Part shown: positions 26,179 to 35,816 of the stretch, one piece after another
Layout: each line of letters starts with the position of its first letter
Position numbering within the stretch: the first letter of the stretch is position 1
Assembly: GCA_020350825.1 (NCBI GenBank)
Contig: CP070724.1
Span: forward strand, 1,459,822-1,523,821
Length of the DNA stretch: 64,000 bases
Reading direction: 5' to 3'
Source of the DNA: Thermoplasmatales archaeon
GTDB taxonomy: Archaea; Thermoplasmatota; E2; DHVEG-1
Made by a program: the position numbers and the translations under genes
The notes under the pieces: model-generated
Database searches by the model: none
Told to the model about the DNA's origin: nothing
Seen by the model: only the letters and a program-made list of their open reading frames with translations

Positions 26179-27725
26179 TATTCAGCTCCAAAAAATCCTC
26201 TCAGTACAGGGTGCATTTCCATTGCCTGCTCTTTTGCTATTTGTTCATATAGGTTGATCATAATACCCACGGTAAGAAGTAAGCCTGTACCACTGGCATT
26301 TCCAACAGTACCAATAGCATCTGCAAATCCTGCCAAAGCACCAACGGCAAAACCACCTATAACTGTTACAACAGGTATATATCTCTCAAGAACTCGTCCT
26401 AAAACCCTTGGATCTCTCCTGAAGCCAGGTATTTGCATGCCAGAGCTTTGGATCTGCTTTGCCACCGACTTTGCTCCCATATCTGTTGTTTCAATCCAGA
26501 ATTTAGCAAAGAGAATAGATCCAAAAATCATTACTGACAGGTAAATTATAACTTTTAAAGCATATTGCCAGGGAGCATGACCACCTGGTACTCCTCCACT
26601 AAGTATAGGCATAAGCCAACCATTTATACCATTAAGGTTAGAAAGATACCATGCACCACCAGCGACAGGTGCTGTAGATCCTGCTGCAGTATCATATGCT
26701 CCTATCCACCATTGCCCCCCAAGAAACGGGATATTTTTCATCCCCGGATGTGTATAGAACAAAAGGGCAAACATGTTAATATTTGCCAAAAGAGCGGCCA
26801 TTAAAATGACAGGAATATTAGAAGCATAAATTAGCCTAATTGGATATCTTCCCCTTGCTCCTCTCACCCTACCATGCGCTAAAGGCAACTCAATTCTCGA
26901 TGACTCGGTATAAACAACAATCAGAAATATAAATATCGTACCCAGTACCGGCACTATCGCATTTTGAAATCCCTGATGGCCAATAAATATCCACTGAAAA
27001 CCATGGTCTACTATTTCCCCTAAAGACATTTGAGAGGTCATATAATATGTTCCGGGAATGGCACCTGCAGGTGGATTAAATACGCTTAATGGAACTGATG
27101 ATTGCCCAGGCAACCAGTTAAAGAGACCGGTAAATATCGCTTGAGAAACACCAGCGGCGATAAACAGAGAGATACCAGAACCAATCCCCCACTTTGAGAT
27201 CAGTTCATCCATAAGAAATACTAGAAGTGCTCCTATGAACAACTGTGAAATTATTATAGCGTTAGCCCAACCAAGACCAGTCATACCTATTAAACCATCA
27301 CTTGGACTCAAATATCCATAAACCTGCGGAATAGCTTCGACAAGTATCATTACAATAACTAGTACCTTCTGTGTTCCTTGGTAAATTGCTTTATCTTCTT
27401 TTTTGGTAAGGTCAAGTTTTATAATTTTTGCACCAACGAAAAGTTGTAAAATAATAGATGCAGTAACAATTGGCCCTATACCAAGGTGCATAATAGAACC
27501 GGATGCCCCTGCCATAATTGCACGGAAACCCGCAAACATATCAAGTACGGTCCCACTAACACCCCATATTAAAACATTTGTTAAAATAAAATAAATAACC
27601 AAACACAAAATAGTCCAACTGATTTTTGTTCTAAAATTAACATGCCCTTCAGGTTTGGAAACAGCAGGCCATCTCTCAATTAGAGGTTTTAAGGCATATA
27701 AACGACTTTTCTTTTCTTCTGCCAT
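26178..27725 (-). CDS. secY: Preprotein translocase subunit SecY
   Basis: The central channel of the Sec translocon. About ten transmembrane helices are visible over 515 residues, slightly above the usual archaeal length because of a large loop around residues 220-240 and 330-370 (rich in Gly, Pro and Ala). The plug and helix 2 region (ASGSIMHLGIGPIVTASIILQLFVG) and the cytoplasmic loop (TESSRIELPLAHGRVRGARGRYPIRL) are diagnostic. It follows L15 by nine bases. Confidence 0.97.
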   Translation of the reverse strand: MAEEKKSRLYALKPLIERWPAVSKPEGHVNFRTKISWTILCLVIYFILTNVLIWGVSGTVLDMFAGFRAIMAGASGSIMHLGIGPIVTASIILQLFVGAKIIKLDLTKKEDKAIYQGTQKVLVIVMILVEAIPQVYGYLSPSDGLIGMTGLGWANAIIISQLFIGALLVFLMDELISKWGIGSGISLFIAAGVSQAIFTGLFNWLPGQSSVPLSVFNPPAGAIPGTYYMTSQMSLGEIVDHGFQWIFIGHQGFQNAIVPVLGTIFIFLIVVYTESSRIELPLAHGRVRGARGRYPIRLIYASNIPVILMAALLANINMFALLFYTHPGMKNIPFLGGQWWIGAYDTAAGSTAPVAGGAWYLSNLNGINGWLMPILSGGVPGGHAPWQYALKVIIYLSVMIFGSILFAKFWIETTDMGAKSVAKQIQSSGMQIPGFRRDPRVLGRVLERYIPVVTVIGGFAVGALAGFADAIGTVGNASGTGLLLTVGIMINLYEQIAKEQAMEMHPVLRGFFGAE

Positions 27726-27734
27726 AATAAAACC

Positions 27735-28136
27735 TTATTCAATCTTTACTTCTCCCTTTTTTTCAGCAATTTTATCTATTGCTTTTTGTGACGCTGCTTT
27801 AACCCTTATTTTTAAGCTGCTATTAATCTTTCCCCCTCCTAACAACTTGTCAAAACCTTCCTTTGTGAGATCTATGTCTTTTTGTCCAGTGAATTTTTCT
27901 TCCAACTGACCAACATTTATTGTTTTATCTATTTTAGAAATGCCCTGTTGTCTTTTAAAACCAGATCTTCCAAAGTGATCTGGCATGTTTTTTAACATAT
28001 ACATATATCTGTGTTTAAGCAAACCTGCATTTCCTCGACCTCCTCTAAGACCAGCTCCTCTGCCGCCCTTTTTTCCTCTACCATGAGTCATGGATCCTCT
28101 GAATTTCTTAGTTTTTTTCTTCGTCAATTCAATCAC
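27735..28136 (-). CDS. rpl15: Ribosomal protein L15 (uL15)
   Basis: A large-subunit protein. The basic, Gly-rich N-terminus (RGSMTHGRGKKGGRGAGLRGGRGNAG) and the segment HFGRSGFKR identify it. At 133 residues it is a little shorter than many archaeal L15 proteins. It is the first gene of its operon: a TATA-like run lies just upstream, and L30 and the rest of the spc cluster, which commonly precede L15 in archaea, are absent here. Confidence 0.95.
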   Translation of the reverse strand: MIELTKKKTKKFRGSMTHGRGKKGGRGAGLRGGRGNAGLLKHRYMYMLKNMPDHFGRSGFKRQQGISKIDKTINVGQLEEKFTGQKDIDLTKEGFDKLLGGGKINSSLKIRVKAASQKAIDKIAEKKGEVKIE

Positions 28137-28171
28137 ATTCCGTAATTTCTCCTGATTATAGGTCGAAAGCA

Positions 28172-28196
28172 GATAAATTAATATATTATTATACTT
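28172..28196 (-). promoter_or_regulatory. TATA-type promoter of the L15-secY-adkA operon
   Basis: An AT-only stretch on the minus strand (TATAATAATATATTAATT) lies 36-60 nt upstream of the L15 ATG. It is followed by a short leader ending in an SD-like GGAGAAAT. It explains the operon starting with L15. Confidence 0.5.
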
Positions 28197-28223
28197 TCGG
28201 ATAAGGTTTAAAAGGGCGCATAT

Positions 28224-28400
28224 CTACATATCTGGATCGACGTAACCTACAGTTTTCATTATAAAGACAGCTTTATTATTTTTCTTTGCTGTCTCCTCTG
28301 CTACTTTCTTTGCATCTTGTAGCGTACATTTGCCAAGATCGTTGATGCGTTCTCCGTCGTCTAAGATATATTCTTCATTAGCACTTTTGACATATTTCAT
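28224..28400 (-). CDS. Small protein, 58 aa, unknown function
   Basis: A short ORF from ATG 28400 to TAG 28224. The protein begins MKYVKSANEEYILDDG and holds CTLQDAKKVAEETAKK, then a hydrophobic strand AVFIMKTVGYVDP. The alternation of an acidic N-terminus, an amphipathic helix and a hydrophobic strand looks like a folded miniature alpha/beta protein. AGGCTG upstream is a weak ribosome binding site. It lies between the L15 operon and the METTL5-like gene, same strand. No family recognised. Confidence 0.6.
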   Translation of the reverse strand: MKYVKSANEEYILDDGERINDLGKCTLQDAKKVAEETAKKNNKAVFIMKTVGYVDPDM

Positions 28401-28517
28401 TTTTACAGCCTATTTATCGCTTTTTTAATATGGTCAATAAATGTAGGTTTTTAAAACTGACTGGTTTTTCCAATCTTTTGTTTATGTAGATATTTCTTAT
28501 TTTATTAAATAAAAATA

Positions 28518-29126
28518 TTAGATATTTGTCTCAATTCTTAGTAGTGTTACATTATAGTATACAACTTTTTTATCATGAAATTTAAAAGTCCATCTTATTG
28601 GAAAATCATAGTCTTTTCGATATGTTATAATCCCACCTAATGAAGAAATCATTTTTTCTAGGAAAGGAATTGTTTTTTTCAGATGAATAGAATAAAGTAT
28701 TTTTGAGATCTCAAAGCCCTTTTCAATAAACTTTCTATCTGCTTTTTGATTGCTTTTCTGTGCACCAAACGGCGGATTCATAATAATCGTATTGCATTTT
28801 GTTTGAACATTTTTTACATCGTCTACCTTGAACTCTATTTCTAAATTATTTTCCTTTGCGTATTTTTTAGCAATTGTTATAACGTCTTTGTCAGCATCAA
28901 TTCCCGTAACCTTTTTTGCACCAGCAATCATAGCACCAACAGAGAAAATACCCGTGCCACAGCCTAAATCTACAACTGTTTTATTTTCTATGTCTCCAAA
29001 TTGATGTGCTATGCAAATAATGTCAGCAACAATACTTGCAGGTGTCATATATTGTTCTAAAATTGGAATTGGTTTATTTGGTAAGGGTACTTTTTGAAGC
29101 AATATTTCCAATTCTCTTTTTTTCAT
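28518..29126 (-). CDS. METTL5-like RNA N6-adenine methyltransferase
   Basis: A Rossmann-fold SAM-dependent methyltransferase. The SAM motif is VDLGCGTGIFSVGA (near residues 51-64), and the catalytic NPPF motif is NPPFGAQKSNQKADRKFIEKG. This pairing of NPPFG with a D-x-x-F/K-x-F stretch is characteristic of the METTL5 group, which adds m6A to small-subunit rRNA together with Trm112. A Trm112 gene lies about 8.6 kb further on in this window, consistent with such a pair; the partnership is inference. Confidence 0.82.
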   Translation of the reverse strand: MKKRELEILLQKVPLPNKPIPILEQYMTPASIVADIICIAHQFGDIENKTVVDLGCGTGIFSVGAMIAGAKKVTGIDADKDVITIAKKYAKENNLEIEFKVDDVKNVQTKCNTIIMNPPFGAQKSNQKADRKFIEKGFEISKILYSIHLKKTIPFLEKMISSLGGIITYRKDYDFPIRWTFKFHDKKVVYYNVTLLRIETNI

Positions 29127-29247
29127 GATTAATCGTAAAAATAGAAATGGGTTTTAATAAACTTACTAGAAGCAGATTTATTTTTTTTTCTGCAAGATTT
29201 AATATACTAGTAAAACCATAATATACTCAAATGGGGATTTAACTAAT

Positions 29248-30909
29248 ATGAAAAAAAAATTGATATGTTTTCTAATATGTACGTTATTGACTTTCTCCTT
29301 TGTAACCACCGGAACCTCTTTCTTTGATGAGAAACAACAAGAATCGGTTATTCTTGATGATCCATTGGTGACACCAAAAAAACCTGGACATATGACTGAT
29401 CCATATCCTTCTCTTCCAGTTCCTGAACAAATAAGCGTGATATCTCATCAAATACCGCAACCTATTAACGCACCATCACCAGAAGTAATCGACATGATCA
29501 TTCAACTCACCGAACCATTATATTTAGGTTTCCTCGAAAACCTTACCGCATTTGGCCCACGGGAAACAGGCACCCAAGCCTGTTGGAATGCTGGTGATTG
29601 GATCTATGATCAATTTGAGGATATGGGCTTGCAGGTTAGATATCATAATTGGAGCTATAAGGGATATTCTGGGAGTAACATAGAGGCTACTATCCCTGGT
29701 ACTGATCCAACTAGCGATGGAATATATCTTGTGTGTGCACATTATGATAGTGTAAGTGGTAGTCCAGGAGCTGATGATGATGGATCTGGTGTTGTTGCCG
29801 CTATGACTGCTGCTTATATCATGCGAGATTATACATTTAACCACACCCTCCGATTTGTTGCTTTCTCAGGGGAAGAACAAGGATTACTTGGAAGCCATGA
29901 ATATGTTGTAGAAGCATATAACAACGGGGACAATATAATTGGTGCGTTAAATGCCGATATGATTGGTTTTGCCCTCACACAATATCAGGGTGACAGAATT
30001 ATAATATATGAGGATGAATCAGATTGGCTTTATTACTATACAGAAGATATTAGCCAGCAATATACCGATTACATTGGATTAATTACATTACAAGGTGGAT
30101 TTTCCTGGGGCAGCGACCATTACTACTTCTGGGAATATGGATACGATGCATTATTCTACCATGAATATGAATTCAACCATTTCTATCATTCACCCGCGGA
30201 TAACATCACCAATATGAATATCACATATGCCGTAAAAGGCTCGAGACTTATTCTTGCAACGCTTGCTGAACTTGCTCAATCAATTACTCTAAGTGATCCA
30301 CCTAACGCACCAACAATATCTGGTCCCACAAATGGAATAGAGGGACTTGAGTATGATTTTACCTTTGTTACAACTGATCCGAATGGTGACGAAGTATTCT
30401 ACTACATTGGTTGGGGAGACGGCACCAACAGTGGATGGATCGGACCGTATCCATCAGATGAAGAGGTAATTGTAAGTAACACATGGTTTGAACATGGTAC
30501 ATATGACATCAAAGCGAAAGCCAAGGACACCTATAATGCTGGAAGCGAGTGGTCAGATCCGTTTACAATTAACATAGCCGAAGGCCCAAAACTTGATATT
30601 GAACCTATCGTTGGTGGATTATTCAAAGTAAAGGCAGTGATAAAAAACACTGGAGCTGTTGAAGCAAATAGCGTAAATTGGAAAATTAATCTAAATGGTG
30701 GTTTAATATTAATAGGAGAAGAAACTTCTGACACAATTCTTACTATACCTGCTGGCGGAGAACAAACGATAAATTCAGGATTGATATTAGGATTGGGAAA
30801 ACCAATCATAACCGTTACAGCCGAGATACCTACAGATTCAGATATAAGAGAACAACAAGCGTTTCTTCTAGGATTCGTTATTGTAGTTAACCCTGGTGGT
30901 AGTTTATAG
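29248..30909 (+). CDS. Secreted M28 family aminopeptidase with C-terminal beta domains
   Basis: An extracellular zinc exopeptidase. Signal peptide at residues 1-21. M28 metal ligands are visible: His165 (AHYDS), Asp177 (ADDDGSG), Glu209-Glu210 (FSGEEQGLLGS), Asp237 (NADMIG) and a late His in NHFYHSPADN. Residues about 350-440 form a PKD-like domain (PNAPTISGPTNG, DGTNSGW), and the last 100 are another beta domain of CARDB type. Probably digests peptides for scavenging. Preceded by TTAATATA-type promoter sequence and a GGGGA site. Confidence 0.9.
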   Translation: MKKKLICFLICTLLTFSFVTTGTSFFDEKQQESVILDDPLVTPKKPGHMTDPYPSLPVPEQISVISHQIPQPINAPSPEVIDMIIQLTEPLYLGFLENLTAFGPRETGTQACWNAGDWIYDQFEDMGLQVRYHNWSYKGYSGSNIEATIPGTDPTSDGIYLVCAHYDSVSGSPGADDDGSGVVAAMTAAYIMRDYTFNHTLRFVAFSGEEQGLLGSHEYVVEAYNNGDNIIGALNADMIGFALTQYQGDRIIIYEDESDWLYYYTEDISQQYTDYIGLITLQGGFSWGSDHYYFWEYGYDALFYHEYEFNHFYHSPADNITNMNITYAVKGSRLILATLAELAQSITLSDPPNAPTISGPTNGIEGLEYDFTFVTTDPNGDEVFYYIGWGDGTNSGWIGPYPSDEEVIVSNTWFEHGTYDIKAKAKDTYNAGSEWSDPFTINIAEGPKLDIEPIVGGLFKVKAVIKNTGAVEANSVNWKINLNGGLILIGEETSDTILTIPAGGEQTINSGLILGLGKPIITVTAEIPTDSDIREQQAFLLGFVIVVNPGGSL

Positions 30910-31136
30910 AATAAAAATATATAGGAACCTCTCCTCTAAGTTATTTCCTTCTAATAATAAAATTAAAAAAATGGAATGTCAGTTTGATTTATATATGATC
31001 GAGCAAAAAAGAAAAAAGTTACCGTGAGTTGAATTAAAGCCTTCAACCACCCTTTTAAACATAAAACAAGCTATAAAACTAGTTGAGACGATAAATTTAT
31101 TTGCTAAAACTAGTTTAAGTGCCGTTTACACCTAAT

Positions 31137-31210
31137 GGGCTTGTAGATCAGCTCGGAAGATCGCCTCCTTGGCATGGAGGAGGCCTCGGGTTCAAATCCC
31201 GACAAGTCCA
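31137..31210 (+). tRNA. tRNA-Ala (GGC)
   Basis: A 74-nt tRNA with acceptor stem GGGCTTG/CAAGTCC, giving the G3-U70 wobble pair that is the alanine identity element, and discriminator A73. The anticodon stem CCTCC/GGAGG encloses TTGGCAT, anticodon GGC. The T arm contains GTTCAAAT. No intron, no encoded CCA. Confidence 0.97.
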
Positions 31211-31334
31211 CTTTATTTGTTTTTTATCATAGGATTTTTTAAATAAACTTTTAAAATAAATATTTTCAAATACAAAAACTATAAATAATAGAAATCATGT
31301 TTTAGGATTGCTAATATATAAAATTGTAGGTCCT

Positions 31335-31841
31335 ATGATTCGTACAAAAGTAATAAATGATTCTACCGATTTAGTATCAATAATGAGGGCATTTGACTCC
31401 TCAACAAAAAAAGAAGTTTTTTTTGAGATATCAAAGGATTGGACACCAACAAGTGTAATAATTGAAAAATTCGGGACAGAAGGTCAAGAAGCTCTCGAAT
31501 TTTTTGACCATATGAAACTTGCAGAAACTAAATGGACTACACCCGAGGAAGGAATTGAAGGAAAACCTCAAAAAATGTACCGCTCTTTTTACTCGCTTTT
31601 TAATATAAACATTTCTTGCCCTGTTAACGAAATAAGTGAAATTTTTACCATTTCTGCTTTAGATGATGATAATTTCCAAAAACTAGAGAATGAAATATAT
31701 CAGTTTATTGGAGCAAACGGCACCTATGGAAATAAAGTATCTGAAAACTTTCAAATTTCCAATACAGCCTTAAAAGCTTTAGTAAAGCGATCAAATAAAT
31801 TCCACTACACCGGCCTAAAGATTACTAGAAAACAAGATTGA
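31335..31841 (+). CDS. ArsR-type winged helix regulator, archaeal subgroup
   Basis: A probable transcription factor of about 168 residues. The N-terminal half is a winged helix (KKEVFFEISKDWTP, FGTEGQEALEFFDHMKLAETKW). The middle holds KMYRSFYSLFNINISC, a strand pair seen in a widespread archaeal ArsR-like family, and the C-terminal half ends in a second helix-turn-helix-like stretch (ISNTALKALVKRSNKFHY). Effector unknown. ATG 31335 is preferred over the TTG at 31308. Overlap or near-overlap with the start region of carS suggests co-transcription. Confidence 0.75.
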   Translation: MIRTKVINDSTDLVSIMRAFDSSTKKEVFFEISKDWTPTSVIIEKFGTEGQEALEFFDHMKLAETKWTTPEEGIEGKPQKMYRSFYSLFNINISCPVNEISEIFTISALDDDNFQKLENEIYQFIGANGTYGNKVSENFQISNTALKALVKRSNKFHYTGLKITRKQD

Positions 31842-31885
31842 TTATTTACAATTGTTTTTTAAGGAAACTTTATATTCTATCTGTA

Positions 31886-32482
31886 ATGGAATATGAAGTA
31901 ATACTTCAGGCTTTTTGGCTTATAATTCCTGCGTATATCGCCAATGCGAGCGCTGTTTTAGTTGGAGGAGGGACACCTGTTGATTTTGGAAAAAATTGGA
32001 AAGATGGAAAAAGGATTCTTGGTGACGGTAAGACTTGGCGTGGGCTTTTTGCTGGTGCTTTTATAGGAATGATCGGAGGCTTTGGTTTAGCTGTTGCAGC
32101 TAGGTATATTGCGTTGAGTGATTTTGCTTTTTTAAATTTAAGTGATTTTGAAGGATTCCCTCTTATGATTCCAATAATCTTTTCGCTTTGTTTTGGTGCA
32201 TTAACTGGTGATGTTGTAAAAAGTTTTTTTAAAAGAAGAATAGGAAAAAATCGTGGTGAAGGTTGGTTTTTGTTTGATCAAATTGATTTTATTGTAGGTG
32301 CATTTTTTTTTAGTTTTTTAGTTAGTGGAATATTACAAGTATCGGGACTTATGTCTAATAATTGGTTTTATGAAAGCTTTACTTTATGGCATATTTTATT
32401 TCTCATTGTTATTACACCATTCATTCATCTTACCGCCAACTTTTTACATAAAAAATCACATACTATCAATGCAAAAAGATAA
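31886..32482 (+). CDS. carS: CDP-archaeol synthase
   Basis: Activates unsaturated archaetidic acid with CTP to CDP-archaeol in archaeal membrane lipid synthesis. The protein has five or so transmembrane helices. The family signatures are PAYIANASAVLVGGGTPVDFG at residues 15-35 and DGKTWRGLFAG, with SFFKRRIGKNRGEGWFLFDQIDF later. The frame opens at 31838, but homology begins at ATG 31886 (MEYEVILQAFW), giving 198 residues. Clear archaeal marker. Confidence 0.93.
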   Translation: MEYEVILQAFWLIIPAYIANASAVLVGGGTPVDFGKNWKDGKRILGDGKTWRGLFAGAFIGMIGGFGLAVAARYIALSDFAFLNLSDFEGFPLMIPIIFSLCFGALTGDVVKSFFKRRIGKNRGEGWFLFDQIDFIVGAFFFSFLVSGILQVSGLMSNNWFYESFTLWHILFLIVITPFIHLTANFLHKKSHTINAKR

Positions 32483-32530
32483 AGTATTTAGACTGTCTAT
32501 TATTTTTATATTTCATTAAAGGGTGTTTTT

Positions 32531-32872
32531 ATGGCTAAAAATTCAAATTCTAGCAAAGTCCGGGTAAAAGAACCTAGCATGAAATCAATGAATGAAGATT
32601 TAAAACAGTGGCTAACAGAAAAGGACAAAGAAAACCTATCCAAAAAAATTAAAACACATAAAAAAATTAAAAAACCACATGGGGTGTGTCAGGTTTGCAG
32701 TACAAATACCTCTAATGAAGTCTGTATAAAATGCGGTAGATCGGTGTGCAGTTCATGTTATTTTAATCTAGTGGGCCTCTGTGAAAAGTGCTTAACAAAA
32801 GAGACCGCAGAAAAATGGAAAAATAAAAGACCAGATTGGGAAAAAGTTCTCGGTGTTGATTGGGTGGATTAG
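32531..32872 (+). CDS. Small zinc-finger protein, 113 aa
   Basis: Unknown function. A basic N-terminal half (KDKENLSKKIKTHKKIKK) is followed by a compact zinc-binding module with eight cysteines: CQVC, CIKCGRSVCSSC and CEKC, resembling B-box or RING-like folds. It could bind nucleic acid or protein. ATG 32531 follows GGGTG by six bases. Ends with TAG overlapping the end of the convergent ACD gene by four nt. Confidence 0.7.
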   Translation: MAKNSNSSKVRVKEPSMKSMNEDLKQWLTEKDKENLSKKIKTHKKIKKPHGVCQVCSTNTSNEVCIKCGRSVCSSCYFNLVGLCEKCLTKETAEKWKNKRPDWEKVLGVDWVD

Positions 32873-34254
32873 TTTTTTCTTTCTCTTTTTATTCTTTCTC
32901 CCTCCAGAAATAATGCGAGCATAGCTCTTACTGTTCTCCATGATGATGGATAGATTGGTACTCCTGCCGCTTTGAGATCGAGGACTAGGTCTTCGAATTC
33001 CTTTCCCCCAACCCAAAAACCCAGTATTGGTTTTTTGTATTCCTCGTGTAGTTTTCTCTCCCGTACCATTTTAAGTATAGCTCCAGTATATTCCCTTGGA
33101 CGGGCGTACCCACCGTGTACTGATGCTACAACAATACCATCGATGTTCGGATCTTCCAACAGCGCTCGTGTGCACACTTCGTATCTGTAGAATCCTGCAT
33201 CAGCTGATAGATCTACAGGGTTGTTTGGCCTGATAAGATCTGGTAATATTTTATCGATTTTTTTGTATGTTTTTTCAGAAAGTTTTGGTATACTGAGACC
33301 ATTTGCTACACAGGCATCTGTGAGAAGTATACCTAGTCCACCCCCATTTGTGATTATTCCAATCCTGTTTCCTTGTGCGGGAGGTTGTCCTGCTAGCGCT
33401 CGTGCCATATCAAAGAGCTCTACTACATCCCGGCAGCGTATACCACCTGCTTGTTTTATTGCAGCATCGTATATTTTGTCGCTTCCAGCCATACTGCCCG
33501 TGTGAGATGCTGTCGCCCGTGCTCCTGCTGCACTTCGTCCTGCTTTTACTACAAGTACCGGTTTGTCACAGGATTTTATACTTTTCATGAATTCTTTTCC
33601 TTTTTTTATTCCTTCAATGTAGAGTCCTATAACTTTAGTTTCAGGATCCTGGCTGAAATAGTCAATAAGGTCATCATCATCGATGTCTAACTTGTTCCCC
33701 ACTCCAACAATCTTTGATAATCCTACAAATTCATTATTGGCCAGGTAAATCATACCCATTCCAAGTGCTCCACTTTGACTGATCAATGCAAGGTTTCCTT
33801 TCCTTGGCATCCCAAACGCGAAGGATGCATCAAGATTTACTGAGGCGTTTTTGTATCCCATTGTATTTGGACCGAGTATGTGCATTTTAGAACCTTCAAC
33901 ATGTTTTTTTATTTTGTTTTCTAATTCATGATTACCTACTTCACTGAATCCAGAGGATATAATAATTACACCGTGCACTTTCTTTTGTACACATTCATTG
34001 ATGATCTCAGGAACTATCTTTGCGGGTACTGCGATAAGTGCAAGATCGATTTCTCCAGGAACATCTGTTATTTTTTTGTAGCATTTAAGACCCATTATAT
34101 ATTTTTCACGAGGATTAACAGGATAGACTTTACATTCATAGTCGGAAACAAGGATATTTTTTAATGATGCATTCCCTATCTTTGTAATGTTGTTCGAGGC
34201 TCCAATAACTGCTATACTTTTTGGTTTGAAAAATGTCTCAAGTTCTTGCTTCAT
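32869..34254 (-). CDS. Acyl-CoA synthetase (ADP-forming), alpha subunit
   Basis: Converts acetyl- or acyl-CoA plus ADP and phosphate to the acid plus ATP, or the reverse. Residues 1-130 are the CoA-binding Rossmann domain (IAVIGASNNITKIG). Residues about 145-450 are the two succinyl-CoA ligase-like domains, with the phosphorylated His in ATASHTGSMAG (near 245-255) and GIITNGGGLGIL. At 461 aa it lacks the ATP-grasp beta part, so it must pair with a separate beta subunit, not found in this window. Confidence 0.93.
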   Translation of the reverse strand: MKQELETFFKPKSIAVIGASNNITKIGNASLKNILVSDYECKVYPVNPREKYIMGLKCYKKITDVPGEIDLALIAVPAKIVPEIINECVQKKVHGVIIISSGFSEVGNHELENKIKKHVEGSKMHILGPNTMGYKNASVNLDASFAFGMPRKGNLALISQSGALGMGMIYLANNEFVGLSKIVGVGNKLDIDDDDLIDYFSQDPETKVIGLYIEGIKKGKEFMKSIKSCDKPVLVVKAGRSAAGARATASHTGSMAGSDKIYDAAIKQAGGIRCRDVVELFDMARALAGQPPAQGNRIGIITNGGGLGILLTDACVANGLSIPKLSEKTYKKIDKILPDLIRPNNPVDLSADAGFYRYEVCTRALLEDPNIDGIVVASVHGGYARPREYTGAILKMVRERKLHEEYKKPILGFWVGGKEFEDLVLDLKAAGVPIYPSSWRTVRAMLALFLEGERIKRERKN

Positions 34255-34364
34255 ATATCATCCACATCTTCAATTTTTTTTTGACAAGTATTCCAGATAA
34301 CGTATTTTGTTACTTAAACGTAGTGCGGCTGTCTAATTATTTCTAAAAGTATATTTTTATATTT

Positions 34365-34880
34365 TTATATATATCTTTTCATGATTTGTACAACTTCTTT
34401 ACTGTTTTTTGCCTTTACGTACTCCTCTAGCGGTTGCCTATTAAGATCTAAAAATTGAGGCGACCATTTGTAAATATTTAAAATATCTTTGGCATGTTCT
34501 TTCTCACCTAGTATATAAAGTGCAGATGAAAAAGCCTCGAGTGTTGTCAACTTAAACGGTTTGCCATAATTTACAGGATTAGCGGCAACTAAAAAGGGTA
34601 ACGCCCTGGATATATTTTTCCGATCTAAGTATTCAAAAGATCTTTCTGCATTTTTCCACGAACAGTCGATAGCCAATATTCCGTTTTCTTTAGCAATTTT
34701 AATATCCTCTTTTGAAAGACTTTTTTTAGCAAATGGATTTAATAAAATGGAATGTTTTAGTACTTTTCTTATATTTTTCTCAAGTTTAACAAAACCAAAC
34801 TTATGTAGTTTTTTTGCACTACATTTTTTCGGATCATCTTCGTTTGTGTGATATACGATAAGTTGAATTTTTCTTTTCAT
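34365..34880 (-). CDS. tsr3: rRNA aminocarboxypropyltransferase Tsr3 (DUF367)
   Basis: Transfers the aminocarboxypropyl group of SAM to a conserved nucleotide of small-subunit rRNA. The family pattern is present: NPFAKKSLSKEDI, AIDCSWKNAER, RALPFLVAANPVNYGKPFKLTTLEAFSSAL, and a closing Trp-containing segment (YKWSPQFLDLN). The length of 171 aa is typical. Its ATG overlaps the stop of the Taw2-like gene by four bases, so both RNA modification genes form one unit. Confidence 0.93.
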   Translation of the reverse strand: MKRKIQLIVYHTNEDDPKKCSAKKLHKFGFVKLEKNIRKVLKHSILLNPFAKKSLSKEDIKIAKENGILAIDCSWKNAERSFEYLDRKNISRALPFLVAANPVNYGKPFKLTTLEAFSSALYILGEKEHAKDILNIYKWSPQFLDLNRQPLEEYVKAKNSKEVVQIMKRYI

Positions 34881-35722
34881 CTTCCACCTATCTTAATGTC
34901 AAAAACAACGTGACTCACACCAGGTGCATATGATTTTATATATTTATATTTCAAAAGCTTAGCCTTTGTATCGTATTTTTCGGCTGTCTGTTGAATAACT
35001 TTCAAAACCCTATCTGGAATCAACTCATTAGGAGATATATCATGATAATGTAAAACTCCTGTTTTATTTTTTAAACATTCAATACTAGTTGATAAAAATC
35101 TGTATGTATCGTCAATGCACCCCAATATAACTCTATCAGCAATATTTTTTGGGGCCATTTTTCTGTTATCTCCAAGCAATGGTTTTACTACAGAGGTTAC
35201 ATGATTCAATACGATATTTTTACATAAATACTTATACGCAATAGAATTGATCTCACAGGAGAAAATCTTTTTTGGTTTACAATAAACTGCTATTGGCATT
35301 GTAAAATAACCAATGCCTGCAAAAAGATCAACTACAATTTCATTCTTGTTTGAAATATTTGCCATACGTAATCTTTCGTCCATGTTCCCAGATGAAAACA
35401 TGATTTTCTGCGGATCTAAGTTGTATCTAATACCGTTTTCTTTATGGATTGTATCAGTATTTTTAGAACCATAAATTATTTCAACTTTCGGTTCCCGATA
35501 TGTTCCTGAAATGCCGCCAACATCATTGAGAACTGTTTTACAATGAAGAATTTCAGCATACTTTTCACCTATTATTTCCTGATATTTATTAAGATCTTCT
35601 TTCAATTTAATAGTTAATACATCTCCGATTTTTTCCCATTTATCTGTAAGACAACAAATTAATTCTGAAGGAATTTCATTTGAAAGTAATTTTTTTATTT
35701 GGTTTAAAGGAGTTTCAATCAT
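34877..35722 (-). CDS. taw2: tRNA wybutosine-pathway methyltransferase-fold enzyme Taw2
   Basis: Likely adds the aminocarboxypropyl group to 4-demethylwyosine at tRNA-Phe position 37. It has the Trm5/Taw2 signature, with FSSGNMDER (the Taw2-specific form) and VDLFAGIGYFTMP as the SAM site. NDVGGISGTYREPKVEIIYG is in the N-terminal part. The frame extends to 35797, but the extra 25 residues are not family-like, and TTTTATAG lies about 30 nt before ATG 35722 (MIETPLNQ), so this start fits a near-leaderless mRNA. Confidence 0.88.
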   Translation of the reverse strand: MIETPLNQIKKLLSNEIPSELICCLTDKWEKIGDVLTIKLKEDLNKYQEIIGEKYAEILHCKTVLNDVGGISGTYREPKVEIIYGSKNTDTIHKENGIRYNLDPQKIMFSSGNMDERLRMANISNKNEIVVDLFAGIGYFTMPIAVYCKPKKIFSCEINSIAYKYLCKNIVLNHVTSVVKPLLGDNRKMAPKNIADRVILGCIDDTYRFLSTSIECLKNKTGVLHYHDISPNELIPDRVLKVIQQTAEKYDTKAKLLKYKYIKSYAPGVSHVVFDIKIGGR

Positions 35723-35816
35723 TACGACATGGTTTAATAGAATTAAACTATAAAATTTGATTCCCAATTTTTTGTTTCCAACAACTCTATTTACCATAAT
35801 TCTATTCTCCTATTAA

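Noticed and set aside
32972..34164. Several plus-strand frames across the acyl-CoA synthetase gene
   Set aside because: Shadows opposite a complete, well-conserved gene.
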